Assembly: GCA_016125095.1 (NCBI GenBank)
Contig: WGMK01000027.1
Location: 1 to 64,000, forward strand
Direction: 5' to 3'
Source of the DNA: Candidatus Hydrogenedens sp.
GTDB taxonomy: Bacteria > Hydrogenedentota > Hydrogenedentia > Hydrogenedentales > JAEUWI01
Length of the DNA stretch: 64,000 nucleotides
Shown here: one piece after another, positions 50,911 to 59,454 of the stretch
Position numbering within the stretch: position 1 is the first letter of the stretch
How the letters are laid out: every line of letters starts with the position of its first letter
The notes under the pieces: model-generated
Seen by the model: only the letters and a program-made list of their open reading frames with translations
Told to the model about the DNA's origin: nothing
Databases searched by the model: none
Made by a program: the position numbers and the translations under genes

Positions 50911-51917
50911 AGCAGGTCGCCTCCCTCGAGTTCCTCGAAAGCGCGCGACGAGATGTGGTTCGGATCAATAAACTGTCGCAGCGTGCCCGCGCCCACGGGC
51001 ACGGGGAAGGTCATGCGCAGGTCGGGGTCTTCGTTCAGGTCCACGCCCAGGCCATAGAGGTTCTGCAGTTCTTCCTGCGAACGCGCGAGGTTGATGCTGA
51101 TTTCGATGGCCCAGGGCATGCGGCTCAACTCGATGGAATCCCAGGCGTCTACCCAGTCTTCTTCCTCGACGTCGTAGTAGCGGATGTTCATGGACTGCAC
51201 GGGCACGTGGCGTACCCGGGCGTTCTCTTCCATGGCGGATTCATCCAGCTCGATCTCGTCGTCGCCGCCCTCGAGTATCAGGGGGGATTCGGTGATCTGG
51301 AGCATGAGCCGCGCGTCGCCGCCCACTCCGGTGGCACGGTCGATGTCGATGACGCCCGCCGCCATGCCCTCGGTGTCGGCTTCCTGCACAACTTCATAGC
51401 GCACGCGGCGCAGTACGCCGGGCAGCGCGGTGGCGCCGGGCATGGGCAGCGAGGTGCAGAACTCGAGCGAATCGGCCGGGCCGCCGGGGCCAGTCTCGTC
51501 TTCGCCCAGCAGCGAATAGGGAATCTGCATGCAGCTCGGATCGGAATAGATGCTCGCCATGTTCTCGCGGAAGCTGTTGTGGATATACGTCTGGAAACGG
51601 CTGTCCGCCGCGGCATCGCGCGCCACTTCCGCCGTATTGACCACGCCGGAGAAACTCGCGAATACGATGGTGCAGATCATCGCCAGAATGGTCACCGCCA
51701 CCAGAACCTCAAGCAGCGTGAAGCCCGCATTCGCGCCGCCCGCGCTTTGGAGTGCGCAAGACTTGCTTGCGCTTTTCCGAGGAAGCTTGCTTCCGGCGCA
51801 TGCGCAGTTGCGCCGATTCGACGTTGCCGCGACGGGAGCCCGCTCCCTCAGCAAAGCGGCAGCCCGCTGCCGCACTCCAAGGCAGCTTCGCTGCACGGAT
51901 ATACGCCCCGCCCTCAC
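50907..51917 (-). CDS. gspJ: GspJ minor pseudopilin with element-derived N-terminal extension
   Basis: The 336-residue reading frame opens at GTG 51917, which overlaps the gspI stop codon. The prepilin cleavage site GGANAG-FTLLEVLVAVTI does not appear until about residue 60-67. The first 60 codons are largely encoded by the 134-bp hairpin element (51747-51880) and give an Arg/Ala/Ser-rich leader unlike any prepilin signal. After the site, AMICTIVFASFSGVVNTAEV and the J-type segment SRFQTYIHNSFRENMASIYS are normal. There is no in-frame ATG between the element and the site. Either the extension is translated and removed by the prepilin peptidase, or a near-cognate internal codon starts translation. 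Confidence 0.85.
   Translation of the reverse strand: MRAGRISVQRSCLGVRQRAAALLRERAPVAATSNRRNCACAGSKLPRKSASKSCALQSAGGANAGFTLLEVLVAVTILAMICTIVFASFSGVVNTAEVARDAAADSRFQTYIHNSFRENMASIYSDPSCMQIPYSLLGEDETGPGGPADSLEFCTSLPMPGATALPGVLRRVRYEVVQEADTEGMAAGVIDIDRATGVGGDARLMLQITESPLILEGGDDEIELDESAMEENARVRHVPVQSMNIRYYDVEEEDWVDAWDSIELSRMPWAIEISINLARSQEELQNLYGLGVDLNEDPDLRMTFPVPVGAGTLRQFIDPNHISSRAFEELEGGDLL
51747..51880. repeat. 134-bp REP-like element: tandem hairpins with 10-bp terminal inverted repeats
   Basis: TTGGAGTGCG (51747-51756) is the exact complement of CGCACTCCAA (51871-51880). Between them are five consecutive hairpins: 51754-51772 (GCGCAAG/CTTGCGC), 51781-51794 (GGAAGC/GCTTCC), 51794-51815 (CGGCGCA/TGCGCCG), 51834-51847 (GGGAGC/GCTCCC) and 51856-51873 (GCGGCAG/CTGCCGC). 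A sixth (51882-51894, GCAGC/GCTGC) lies just outside. The composition differs from all flanking coding sequence. Such multi-hairpin palindromic elements are usually non-autonomous and mobilised by REP-associated (RAYT) transposases. This one sits inside the 5' part of gspJ. Confidence 0.75.
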
Positions 51918-52417
51918 AGGCCAAACCCCGTGGGCGTGCGGCGCCGGCCGCCCGTATTGGTGCCGGTGCTGCCGCTACGGCCACTGGCACTGCCACGGCT
52001 GCCGGAGCTACCGCTGCCGGAATTCTCGCTGAAGATGCCTTCGTCGTCTGGCGGGGTGATGGCGTAGGTGAGGAAGACCATCGTGCGCGGCTCTTCGCCG
52101 CCGTTGAGCGTCACGCTCACCTGATAGAGCTGCACCTCTTCGTCTTCACTCAGGGGCTCAGCCTCATAGGTCCAGGTGAATTCCGGATAGCGGTTGCCGA
52201 AGTCCCCCTCGCCGGCCATCTCGCCCTCCAACACCTTGACCTCGGCTTCCTGCACGGTGGTCTCGAGCAGCTGTCGCGCGATGGTCTCCGTGGCGATGGA
52301 GTCGTAAAGCCGGAGCGCCGTATAGTGCGAATCGAGCAGCACGAACATGGCGATGCCGAGAATGGCGACGGCCGCCATGATTTCGATGAGGGTGAAGCCC
52401 GCTTGCGCCCGCATCAT
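51914..52417 (-). CDS. gspI: GspI minor pseudopilin
   Basis: ATG 52417 overlaps the gspH stop codon. The 167-residue product starts MMRAQAGFTLIEIMAAVAIL with Glu at +5, then GIAMFVLLDSHYTALRLYDS. A GspI-type beta domain follows (FTWTYEAEPLSEDEEVQLYQ, VSVTLNGGEEPRTMVFLTYA). After the domain ends near residue 135 there is a tail of Gly/Ser repeats and arginines (SGSGSSGSRGSASGRSGSTG) not found in standard GspI. The tail could be an interaction linker or a product of the neighbouring unstable sequence. Confidence 0.9.
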   Translation of the reverse strand: MMRAQAGFTLIEIMAAVAILGIAMFVLLDSHYTALRLYDSIATETIARQLLETTVQEAEVKVLEGEMAGEGDFGNRYPEFTWTYEAEPLSEDEEVQLYQVSVTLNGGEEPRTMVFLTYAITPPDDEGIFSENSGSGSSGSRGSASGRSGSTGTNTGGRRRTPTGFGL

Positions 52418-53259
52418 CCGTCCACCCTTCCGTCGAGCACGTTGGTGGTGCCGGTGGCCGGGTCCCACACCACGGTGTAATACTCGTCGTCGTCGCTGGA
52501 GAGGAAGAAGCGCACCTCGTCCTCGATGCCCAGGGGACTCAAGGGAATCTGCACCACGCCCTTGCCCTGCCGTTCGCCTCCGATGGAGACGCCGTCGATA
52601 TGGACGCCATCGGGCAGGGCCGTGCGTTGCAGCACGGGATCGGCAATCTCCACTTCCTCGGGCTCCAGCTCTTTTTCGAGCGAGAACTCCTTGGTGAACA
52701 GGTCCCCCACGCCCTCGAGGATGCCCTCGTCCTGTTTCACGTTCTTGGCGCGTTGCATGGTGGATTCGCGGGAGAAGCGGGAGAACTCGTCGTTGAAAAT
52801 GAGGTCGTACTGCTCGGCCTGCAGCTGATCCGACATCCCGTCGAGATCGCCGGACAGCATACTCTGCGCCACCTCGTCGGGCGAGCTATCGCGCTGGTCC
52901 CGCAGTTTTTCGATAAGCTCCGCGCGCTGCTCCAGTTCCTCGGGGTCCACTTCGCCCTCGGCGCTGGGATCGGGATAGACGATCTCGACCGCCCAGTATT
53001 GCTGGTCGGCGAGGTCGACATTGATGGTGAGTTCGCGCCGCATCATGGTGGCATGCGATATGGCCGCACGCCCATAGCCCGCCAGGTGCCGCGCGCTGCC
53101 CTCGAGCGAGCTGTAGAGAATGAGCGGAATCAGCTGCGGAATCGACATCGCCGCAATGAGGCCGATGATGAACACCACGACCACCAGTTCGATGAGCGTG
53201 AAACCCCGGGCCGATCCTGGCGCGGCATGCTTTCGGGCTTTCGGTGTGGGCGCGCTCAT
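52414..53259 (-). CDS. gspH: GspH minor pseudopilin
   Basis: This 281-residue protein has the leader AAPGSARGFTLIELVVVVFI and the helix IGLIAAMSIPQLIPLILYSS. A GspH-like core follows with a long acidic, helical insertion (PDPSAEGEVDPEELEQRAEL, about residues 105-200) before the final beta part (KGVVQIPLSPLGIEDEVRFF). GspH is usually about 150-190 residues, so the insertion is notable. It links the GspG shaft to the I-J-K tip. The gene follows gspG after an 84-base gap holding a hairpin. Confidence 0.87.
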   Translation of the reverse strand: MSAPTPKARKHAAPGSARGFTLIELVVVVFIIGLIAAMSIPQLIPLILYSSLEGSARHLAGYGRAAISHATMMRRELTINVDLADQQYWAVEIVYPDPSAEGEVDPEELEQRAELIEKLRDQRDSSPDEVAQSMLSGDLDGMSDQLQAEQYDLIFNDEFSRFSRESTMQRAKNVKQDEGILEGVGDLFTKEFSLEKELEPEEVEIADPVLQRTALPDGVHIDGVSIGGERQGKGVVQIPLSPLGIEDEVRFFLSSDDDEYYTVVWDPATGTTNVLDGRVDG

Positions 53260-53327
53260 GGGGTGTGCTCGGGGTTGCGGGCCAGCGGTGTGCCGCGGTG
53301 TCCGCTTGGCGCCCGCCGGGCCCGTAT

Positions 53328-53343
53328 CGGCCGATGCCGGCCG
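53328..53343 (-). terminator. stem-loop directly after gspG
   Basis: CGGCCG (53328-53333) pairs with 53338-53343 around a 4-base loop immediately beyond the gspG stop codon. It lacks a U-tract and probably protects the major pseudopilin message or lowers read-through. Confidence 0.45.
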
Positions 53344-53757
53344 CTAGTTGTTGTTCGCCTGAAGATTCTTGCTGGAGATGTCGGCGTTCATCTCCGTGCC
53401 GCCCGGGGCGCCGTCCGCGCCGTAGCAGATGATCTCGTATTCGCTGCCCTGCGCCTTGTACACATAGTCGTTGTTCCACGGATCCTTGGGCACTTCCGTC
53501 GAATTCATAAAGGGCAGCAGGTCGTTCAGGGTCGTGGGCATCTTGCGGTTCTTCAGGCGGTAAGCAACCACCGCCGACTCGAAGTTCTTGATCTGCGCCT
53601 GCGCCGCGCCCACGCCCGCCGTGTCGATCTGGCCGAACACGTTCACGCCCACAATGGTGGCCAGAATGGCGATGATGGCGATCACCACCATCAGTTCGAC
53701 GAGGGTGAAGCCCCCCTGGCCGCGGCGGTGGCGGCGATTCTTGGTCTGCTCGGTCAT
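53344..53757 (-). CDS. gspG: GspG major pseudopilin
   Basis: ATG 53757 with GGAAA-type purines upstream gives 137 residues. The protein has the standard GFTLVELMVVIAIIAILATI helix, the LKNRKMPTTLNDLLPFM segment and the calcium-binding C-terminus VPKDPWNNDYVYKAQGSEYE with a following GADGAPGG loop. It forms the pseudopilus shaft of the T2SS. Length and motifs are canonical, in contrast to the enlarged G2 at 40318. Confidence 0.95.
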   Translation of the reverse strand: MTEQTKNRRHRRGQGGFTLVELMVVIAIIAILATIVGVNVFGQIDTAGVGAAQAQIKNFESAVVAYRLKNRKMPTTLNDLLPFMNSTEVPKDPWNNDYVYKAQGSEYEIICYGADGAPGGTEMNADISSKNLQANNN

Positions 53758-53825
53758 GGTGTTTCCTTCTCCACAATCGTTCTGGCGCGCCACGCGCGGC
53801 GCTCTAAGCTAACGTACCAACTCTG

Positions 53826-55052
53826 CTAAATGTTACTACTCATCTGTAGAATGGGCAAGAGGATGGCCAGCACGATAAAGCCGACGAAAATGCCCATCAC
53901 GATGATAATCATGGGTTCAATCAGGCTGACGATGGCGTCGATGGTGAGCCGGACGTCCTCGTCGTAGGTATCGGCCACGCGGATCAGCATGGTCTCGATC
54001 TCGCCGCTGCGCTGGCCCAGGTCGATCATGTTGATCATCATGGGCGGAAACAGGCCGGTCTCCTTGAGCGGAATGGCGAGGTCGCGGCCGCGCCGCACCC
54101 CCGCCTTCACGTCGTCCATGTGCTTCTTGATGTGCGAATTGTCGAGCACGGTGCCCACCACTTCCAGCGCGGGCAGCATGGTGAGCCCGCTCTCGAGCAT
54201 GGTGCCGAGCGTGCGGGTGAACCGGGCGCACACCAGTTTGATGTGCAGGCGGCCGTAAAGCGGAAACCCCATCTTCATGCGGTCCCAGCGGTCGCGCCCC
54301 TTTTCCGTGGCCACCCAGCCCCGCCAGAGGCCCAGCACGCCGAAAACGACCAGCACAATGAGCCACCACCAGGTGCCGAGGAACCGGCTGGTGCCGATGA
54401 GGAACTCGGTAATCGCGGGCAGGTCGGCCTTCTGCTTCTGGAAAATCTGGGTGATGCGCGGCACGATGACCAGCATGAGGAACACGATGACGCCGACGGC
54501 GAACAGCCCCATGAACATGGGATAGGCCATGGCGGAAATCACCTGAGAGCGGAGCTTGGCCTGGTGCTCGAGGATATCGGCCAGGCGCACCAGCACGCTT
54601 TCGAGCGCGCCGGAAACCTCGCCCGCGCGCACCATGTTCACGTAGAGCGGCGAGAAAATGCGGCCGTGCTCGCCGAGCGCGTCGCCCAAAGTGGAACCGG
54701 AATTGACCCGGTCGCGCACGTCGTACACCGCGGCCTGCAGCCGAGGATTGTCGGTCTGCTCGATGAGCGACCCGAGCGCTTCGACCAGCGGCATGCCGGC
54801 CTGCAGCAGCACGGCGAACTGGCGCGTAAGGAGCGAGAGATCGCGCGTGGAAACGCCGCCGCGGCCCGCCCGGCGCACCTTACCGCCCTCGACGATGGCC
54901 GCACCGCCGGCGCTGGATTCCTTGATGTTGGTCGGGTAGAGCTGCTGGTCGCGCAGTTTTTTGCGCGCCTGCGGAAGCGAATCGGCATCGATGACGCCCC
55001 GCGTCGCCTTGCCGTTGGCCTTGCTGATGGCCTTGTATTCGTAGACCGGCAT
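53826..55052 (-). CDS. gspF: GspF T2SS inner-membrane platform protein
   Basis: The 408-residue protein has two T2SSF domains (DLSLLTRQFAVLLQAGMPLV, PLYVNMVRAGEVSGALESVL; then CARFTRTLGTMLESGLTMLP, MMINMIDLGQRSGEIETMLI). Membrane helices include AMAYPMFMGLFAVGVIVFLM and IIIVMGIFVGFIVLAILLPI. The N-terminus MPVYEYKAISKANGKATRGV is the usual GspF opening. It binds GspE, GspL and the pseudopilus base. It lies 4 bases from gspE, consistent with one message. Confidence 0.95.
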   Translation of the reverse strand: MPVYEYKAISKANGKATRGVIDADSLPQARKKLRDQQLYPTNIKESSAGGAAIVEGGKVRRAGRGGVSTRDLSLLTRQFAVLLQAGMPLVEALGSLIEQTDNPRLQAAVYDVRDRVNSGSTLGDALGEHGRIFSPLYVNMVRAGEVSGALESVLVRLADILEHQAKLRSQVISAMAYPMFMGLFAVGVIVFLMLVIVPRITQIFQKQKADLPAITEFLIGTSRFLGTWWWLIVLVVFGVLGLWRGWVATEKGRDRWDRMKMGFPLYGRLHIKLVCARFTRTLGTMLESGLTMLPALEVVGTVLDNSHIKKHMDDVKAGVRRGRDLAIPLKETGLFPPMMINMIDLGQRSGEIETMLIRVADTYDEDVRLTIDAIVSLIEPMIIIVMGIFVGFIVLAILLPILQMSSNI

Positions 55053-55056
55053 GCGC

Positions 55057-56790
55057 TTATTCGGCCACTTCCTCGAGCAGCTCGTCGCGCGTGACGCGCA
55101 TGATCTCTTCGATGGTGGTTTCGCCCAGCAGCACGCGCTCGGCGCCGTCTTCGCGCAGCGTGCGCATGCCCTGCTTGCGGGCCTCGCGCTTAATCACGTT
55201 CGAGTCGGTGCCCTGCAGCGCCAGCTCCTGAATCGTCGGGGTCATCACCATCAGCTCGAAAATGCCGGTACGGCCGAGGTAGCCGCGGTCGATGCACTTC
55301 TTGCAGCCCTTGCCCTGGTACAGCTGCTGGGCCCGCGGGTCGCGCGGATCGCAGCCGAGCTCGATCAGGCTCTCGGGCTCGGGCGTGTAGGGTTCCTTGC
55401 AAAAGTCGCACACGCGGCGCACGAGGCGCTGCGCCTGGATGGCGATGGTGGACGAGGTGACCAGGAAGGGCTCGATGCCCATGTTCACCAGGCGGGTAAT
55501 CGCGCCGGCGCTGTCGTTGGTATGCAGCGTGGAGAACACGAGGTGGCCCGTGAGCGAGGCCTGCACGGCCATCTCGGCCGTTTCGTGGTCGCGGATTTCG
55601 CCGACGAGGATGATGTCGGGGTCCTGACGCAGGATGCTGCGCAGGCCCGCCGCGAAGGTCAGCCCGATTTTCGGCCGCACCTGAATCTGGCTGATGCCGC
55701 CGATCTGGTATTCGATCGGGTCTTCCACGGTGATGATGTTCTTGTCGGGGGAATTCACGCGCTGTAGCGAGGCGTAGAGCGTGGTGGACTTGCCGGAACC
55801 GGTGGGCCCGGTCACCAGGAAGATGCCGTGCGAACTGGTGATGAGCTTGTCGAGCAGCTGGTGATCGCGCTGCGACATGCCGAGTTTCTCGAGGCTGAAG
55901 ACGAAGCTGCCCTTCTCGAGGATACGCATCACCACGCGCTCGCCGTGGGCGATGGGGATGATGGACACGCGGATGTCGATTTCCTTGCCGCTGAGCCGGA
56001 TCTTGATGCGGCCGTCCTGCGGCAGCCGGTGCTCGGCGATGTTCAGGTTCGCCATGATTTTCACGCGGGAAATCACGGCGGCCTGCTGCGAGCGCGGCAC
56101 GTTGAACTTCTCGTAGAGCACGCCGTCCACGCGGTAGCGCACGCGCACTTCTTTCTCGAAGGGCTCGATGTGGATATCGGACGCGCGGTCCTTCACGGCG
56201 CCGGTAATCACGAGGTTGATCAGCTTGATGATCGGCGCCTCGTTCGCCAGGTCGAGCAGGTCGCGCTCGGAGTCGATATGGTCGAGCGAATGGACGCCGC
56301 CTTCGCCCTCTTCCATCGTGATGCTGTCGATCATGTCGGCAGCGTTTTCGCCCTGCTGCTCAAAGTAGCTGTCGATGATGTGCTGGATCTGCTCTTTCTT
56401 GCAGAGCACCGGAAGCACGGGTCCGCCGAGCAGCAAGCGCAGATCGTCGAGCGGCAGCAGGTTGGTCGGGTCATTCACGGCCGCGTAATACACGCCGCCC
56501 TTCTCCTTGAAGGGCACCATGTAGTATTCGCGGATGAAGTTGATCGGCGCCTTGGTGGTCAGCGCGGAATCGACCTCGCCGTTCAGTTCGCGCTGCACGG
56601 GGATGCTGTATTGCTCGCCGAGCGCGTCGAGCAAATCGTCCTCGTCCACGTAGCCGAGATCGACGAGGATATCGCCGAGCGGCTTGGGGCGCAGCTTCTG
56701 CAGTTCAACCGCCTCGGTCACCTGCTCTTGGTGCAGTTTACCGTTGCGCAGCAGGATCTGGGTGAGCTGTTCTTCGTGCGTGGCAGACAT
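55057..56790 (-). CDS. gspE: GspE T2SS ATPase
   Basis: This 577-residue protein has a GspE/MshEN N-domain (QILLRNGKLHQEQVTEAVEL ... PLGDILVDLGYVDEDDLLDA). Its ATPase has Walker A GPTGSGKSTTLYASLQRV (about residue 325), Asp box ITVEDPIEYQIGGISQIQVR, Walker B DPDIILVGEIRDHETAEMAV, His box HLVFSTLHTNDSAGAITRLV and a zinc site (CDFCKEPY ... GCKKCIDRGYLG). It powers pseudopilus growth. The start codon overlaps the gspD stop codon (TAATG). Confidence 0.95.
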   Translation of the reverse strand: MSATHEEQLTQILLRNGKLHQEQVTEAVELQKLRPKPLGDILVDLGYVDEDDLLDALGEQYSIPVQRELNGEVDSALTTKAPINFIREYYMVPFKEKGGVYYAAVNDPTNLLPLDDLRLLLGGPVLPVLCKKEQIQHIIDSYFEQQGENAADMIDSITMEEGEGGVHSLDHIDSERDLLDLANEAPIIKLINLVITGAVKDRASDIHIEPFEKEVRVRYRVDGVLYEKFNVPRSQQAAVISRVKIMANLNIAEHRLPQDGRIKIRLSGKEIDIRVSIIPIAHGERVVMRILEKGSFVFSLEKLGMSQRDHQLLDKLITSSHGIFLVTGPTGSGKSTTLYASLQRVNSPDKNIITVEDPIEYQIGGISQIQVRPKIGLTFAAGLRSILRQDPDIILVGEIRDHETAEMAVQASLTGHLVFSTLHTNDSAGAITRLVNMGIEPFLVTSSTIAIQAQRLVRRVCDFCKEPYTPEPESLIELGCDPRDPRAQQLYQGKGCKKCIDRGYLGRTGIFELMVMTPTIQELALQGTDSNVIKREARKQGMRTLREDGAERVLLGETTIEEIMRVTRDELLEEVAE

Positions 56791-59408
56791 TAGCGGTCGA
56801 TATCACCACGGCCGAAGTTCTTGTCGACGGTGCTGCGGCCGATGACCTTCTCGGCTTCCGCCTGCGTGGGCCGGTAGCGCTTGCGATCATCCGCGCGCTT
56901 CTTCACCTTCTGGAAGAAGCCGCGGTCGAGGAACTCCTCGATGTTGGCCTTCTGGTATTCGTCTACGTGGAAGTGCGTCACGCGCTCCATGTCGACATGA
57001 TCCTTGATGATGTGCGGGGTGACCAGCGCCACGAGGTTCTCCTTGCGGCGGTCGGCCCCGCGCGAACGGAACAGCCAGCCCAGCACGGGAACATCGCCCA
57101 GCACGGGCGCCTGGGTGCGGTTGCGGTTGGAAGTCTCGCGGATGAGACCCGCCAGCACCGCCGTGCTGCCGTCTTTCACCGTTACCGTGTTCTCGATCAG
57201 CGACTTGTTGGTCGTCGGGCCGAGCAGGTTCACGTCGCCGATCTGGTTCGCGGCGATTTCCGAAATCTCCAGGTTCAGCTCCATGCGCACGTTGTCGCCT
57301 TCGCTGATCTGGGGCGTCACGGTCAGCTTCACGCCGACGTCTTCGCGGCGGATGCTGTTGAAGTTGTTGAAGTTGAAGTTGTTGTTATTGTTGTTCGTAT
57401 CGGTGTCGGTCGCGCGCCGCTGGTTGGTAACGAACGGCACTTCCTGACCCACGGTGACCGAGGCTTCCTCGTTGTCGACCGTGGTGATGCTCGGCAGCGA
57501 GAGCACTTCGAGATCGGTCATCGTTTCAATCGCCTGGAACAGCAGCGGCACGAAGGGAATCTGAACGGTCGTGCCGTCGGGGAGATCGACGTCGATGTCG
57601 TCGAAGATACCGGCCGTGAGGCCGCCGCCCGTGCCGAGCGACAGCAGACTCAGCGCGATATTGGCGCCGGTGGTGGGAATATCGAGCGAGCCGTCCTGCC
57701 CGGTAGCAATGCCGTTGGCGGCGCTGGCCACCTGCAGCAGGTTGCTGGTGCTGGTCAGGCCGAAGCCGTCGTTGCCCTGCAGGCCGGCCGCATCCACCAC
57801 CACGCCATAGTTGTCGGTGATGGACACGTTCATGACCGTCGCAAGCACGTTCACTTGGCGCTGCGGCACGTCGAGCCGCGCGACGAAGGCCTCGAGCACC
57901 TTGTAGTCCTGCGGCGATGCCACGATCAGCAGTGAGTTGGTTTCGTCGTAGCGGGTAATTTGCACCTGCTGCTCGAAGGGCTGCACTTCGGCGCCGCCTG
58001 CAGCACCGCCGCCGCCGCCGCCCGCCGCGGCACCACCGCCCGCCGCGCCGCCCGCGCGCCGGGGCGCCGTGCTGATAAGCGGCTGTAGTGCCGTCTCGAC
58101 CGACTCGGCATCGGCATTCAGCAGCTGGTATACGTGCAGGTTGTTGCTTTCGTAGGGCGTGGGCGAGTCGAGCCGCGTGATGAGGTCGCGCACGCGCTCC
58201 ATCATGCCGGGCGTGGCGAGCACGATCAGCGCGTTCAGGCGTTCGTCGGCCACGGAGCGGAAGACTTCGCTGTTGGAACCAATGACCTGCGACTCGACCT
58301 GGCCGGGAATGGGCCGCGTGGTCGGGCGTCGCGTGGTGCGCACGGGCTGGCGCACCTGCCCGGGCGTGGCACCGGGCGCGCCGCCGCCGCCTTCCTCGGT
58401 CAGCACCTGCTCCAGCTGGGTGGCCAGCACTTCCGCGCGGGTGTATTCGAGCGTGAAGATGTCCATCTCCACGTCCGAGCCCGGCACGTCGGCGAGTTCG
58501 AGGAAGCGGAGCATGCGGCGGATACCGTCCGCCGTGTCGGTGATAATCAGCGTGTTCGTGGGCAGGTAGGTGTTGATAACGGCCGAGGGCGAACCGAGGC
58601 TCTTCATCACCTGAGAGATTTCCTCGGGGCTCGCGTACTTCACCGGCACGATGTGCGTGGAGAAGCCGTCGTAGCCCTCGACGCCGTGATCGCCGCCCAC
58701 ATACAGCGGCACCTTGGGGTCGGAAGCCGCCTGCGGGGTCGGCAGGATGCGGATGAGGTTGCCGTCGAGCGTTTCGACCATGCTGAACTGCCGCGCGGCG
58801 AGGATGGCTTCGAGCACTTCGTAGGCCATCTCCGGCGGAATCTTGTCGTGCGTGATCACGGTCACCTGGCTGGCGCCGAGGTTGGGGTCGAACTCGAAGT
58901 TGCGCCCGGTAAGGCGCGAAATGCTTTCGATGACTTCCTTGATCTGCGCGCCCTCGAAATCGAAGTCGACGGCCTCGGCCGCCACGTCGCCGTTCTTGGG
59001 GCCGGTGTTCTTGGGCTTGCTGCTGGCGCCGGTATCGCCGACGGAGGCGCGCGGCGCGGGGGGCGGCGGGGCGAAGCCGTTGTCGCCGGGGGGCGGGCGC
59101 CGGGTGATGGGGCGGCGCACCGGACGCGCGATGGGCTGCGGGTTTGCGGGCATCAGGGGGGCGTCGTTAATCGCCTGCTCGCCCTCGGCTATGCCCTCGG
59201 GGGCCGCGCCCATGTTCGGATCGGCGGCGTTCGGATCGCCCTCGTAGGTTTCTTCCACCGGGAGCGCGTCCTCGACCGGCATGCCGTTGTCCTGCACGAA
59301 CTCGCCCTCGACGAATTCGCCTTCCGGCCCTTGGGGATACGCCGCATGCGCCGCGAGAAGGACGCAGAGAGCGGCCGCCCAGCGGATCAAGTTACGGTCA
59401 GTCGCCAC
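56790..59408 (-). CDS. gspD: GspD outer-membrane secretin
   Basis: A GTG at 59408, with GGAAGGAA just upstream, gives 872 residues with signal LIRWAAALCVLLAAHAAYPQ. A long Pro/Glu-rich spacer (about residues 25-140, e.g. PVRRPITRRPPPGDNGFAPP) precedes the N0 domain (FDFEGAQIKEVIESISRLTG). N1-N3 repeats follow; a Gly/Ala-rich loop (RAGGAAGGGAAAGGGGGGAA) interrupts N3. The secretin barrel has VTVGQEVPFVTNQRRATDTD and DVPVLGWLFRSRGADRRKEN, then a C-terminal S-domain-like basic tail. It forms the outer-membrane pore of the T2SS. The N-terminal spacer is unusual for GspD. Confidence 0.94.
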   Translation of the reverse strand: MATDRNLIRWAAALCVLLAAHAAYPQGPEGEFVEGEFVQDNGMPVEDALPVEETYEGDPNAADPNMGAAPEGIAEGEQAINDAPLMPANPQPIARPVRRPITRRPPPGDNGFAPPPPAPRASVGDTGASSKPKNTGPKNGDVAAEAVDFDFEGAQIKEVIESISRLTGRNFEFDPNLGASQVTVITHDKIPPEMAYEVLEAILAARQFSMVETLDGNLIRILPTPQAASDPKVPLYVGGDHGVEGYDGFSTHIVPVKYASPEEISQVMKSLGSPSAVINTYLPTNTLIITDTADGIRRMLRFLELADVPGSDVEMDIFTLEYTRAEVLATQLEQVLTEEGGGGAPGATPGQVRQPVRTTRRPTTRPIPGQVESQVIGSNSEVFRSVADERLNALIVLATPGMMERVRDLITRLDSPTPYESNNLHVYQLLNADAESVETALQPLISTAPRRAGGAAGGGAAAGGGGGGAAGGAEVQPFEQQVQITRYDETNSLLIVASPQDYKVLEAFVARLDVPQRQVNVLATVMNVSITDNYGVVVDAAGLQGNDGFGLTSTSNLLQVASAANGIATGQDGSLDIPTTGANIALSLLSLGTGGGLTAGIFDDIDVDLPDGTTVQIPFVPLLFQAIETMTDLEVLSLPSITTVDNEEASVTVGQEVPFVTNQRRATDTDTNNNNNNFNFNNFNSIRREDVGVKLTVTPQISEGDNVRMELNLEISEIAANQIGDVNLLGPTTNKSLIENTVTVKDGSTAVLAGLIRETSNRNRTQAPVLGDVPVLGWLFRSRGADRRKENLVALVTPHIIKDHVDMERVTHFHVDEYQKANIEEFLDRGFFQKVKKRADDRKRYRPTQAEAEKVIGRSTVDKNFGRGDIDR

Positions 59409-59454
59409 GATAGTTCCTTCCGAAGCGTTGGCGCGGGCGCGTACCCGGCGCAAA

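Noticed and set aside
57360..57410. Tandem GTT/GAA-rich triplets within gspD
   Set aside because: They encode an Asn/Phe run in a secretin loop; no sign of a separate repeat element.
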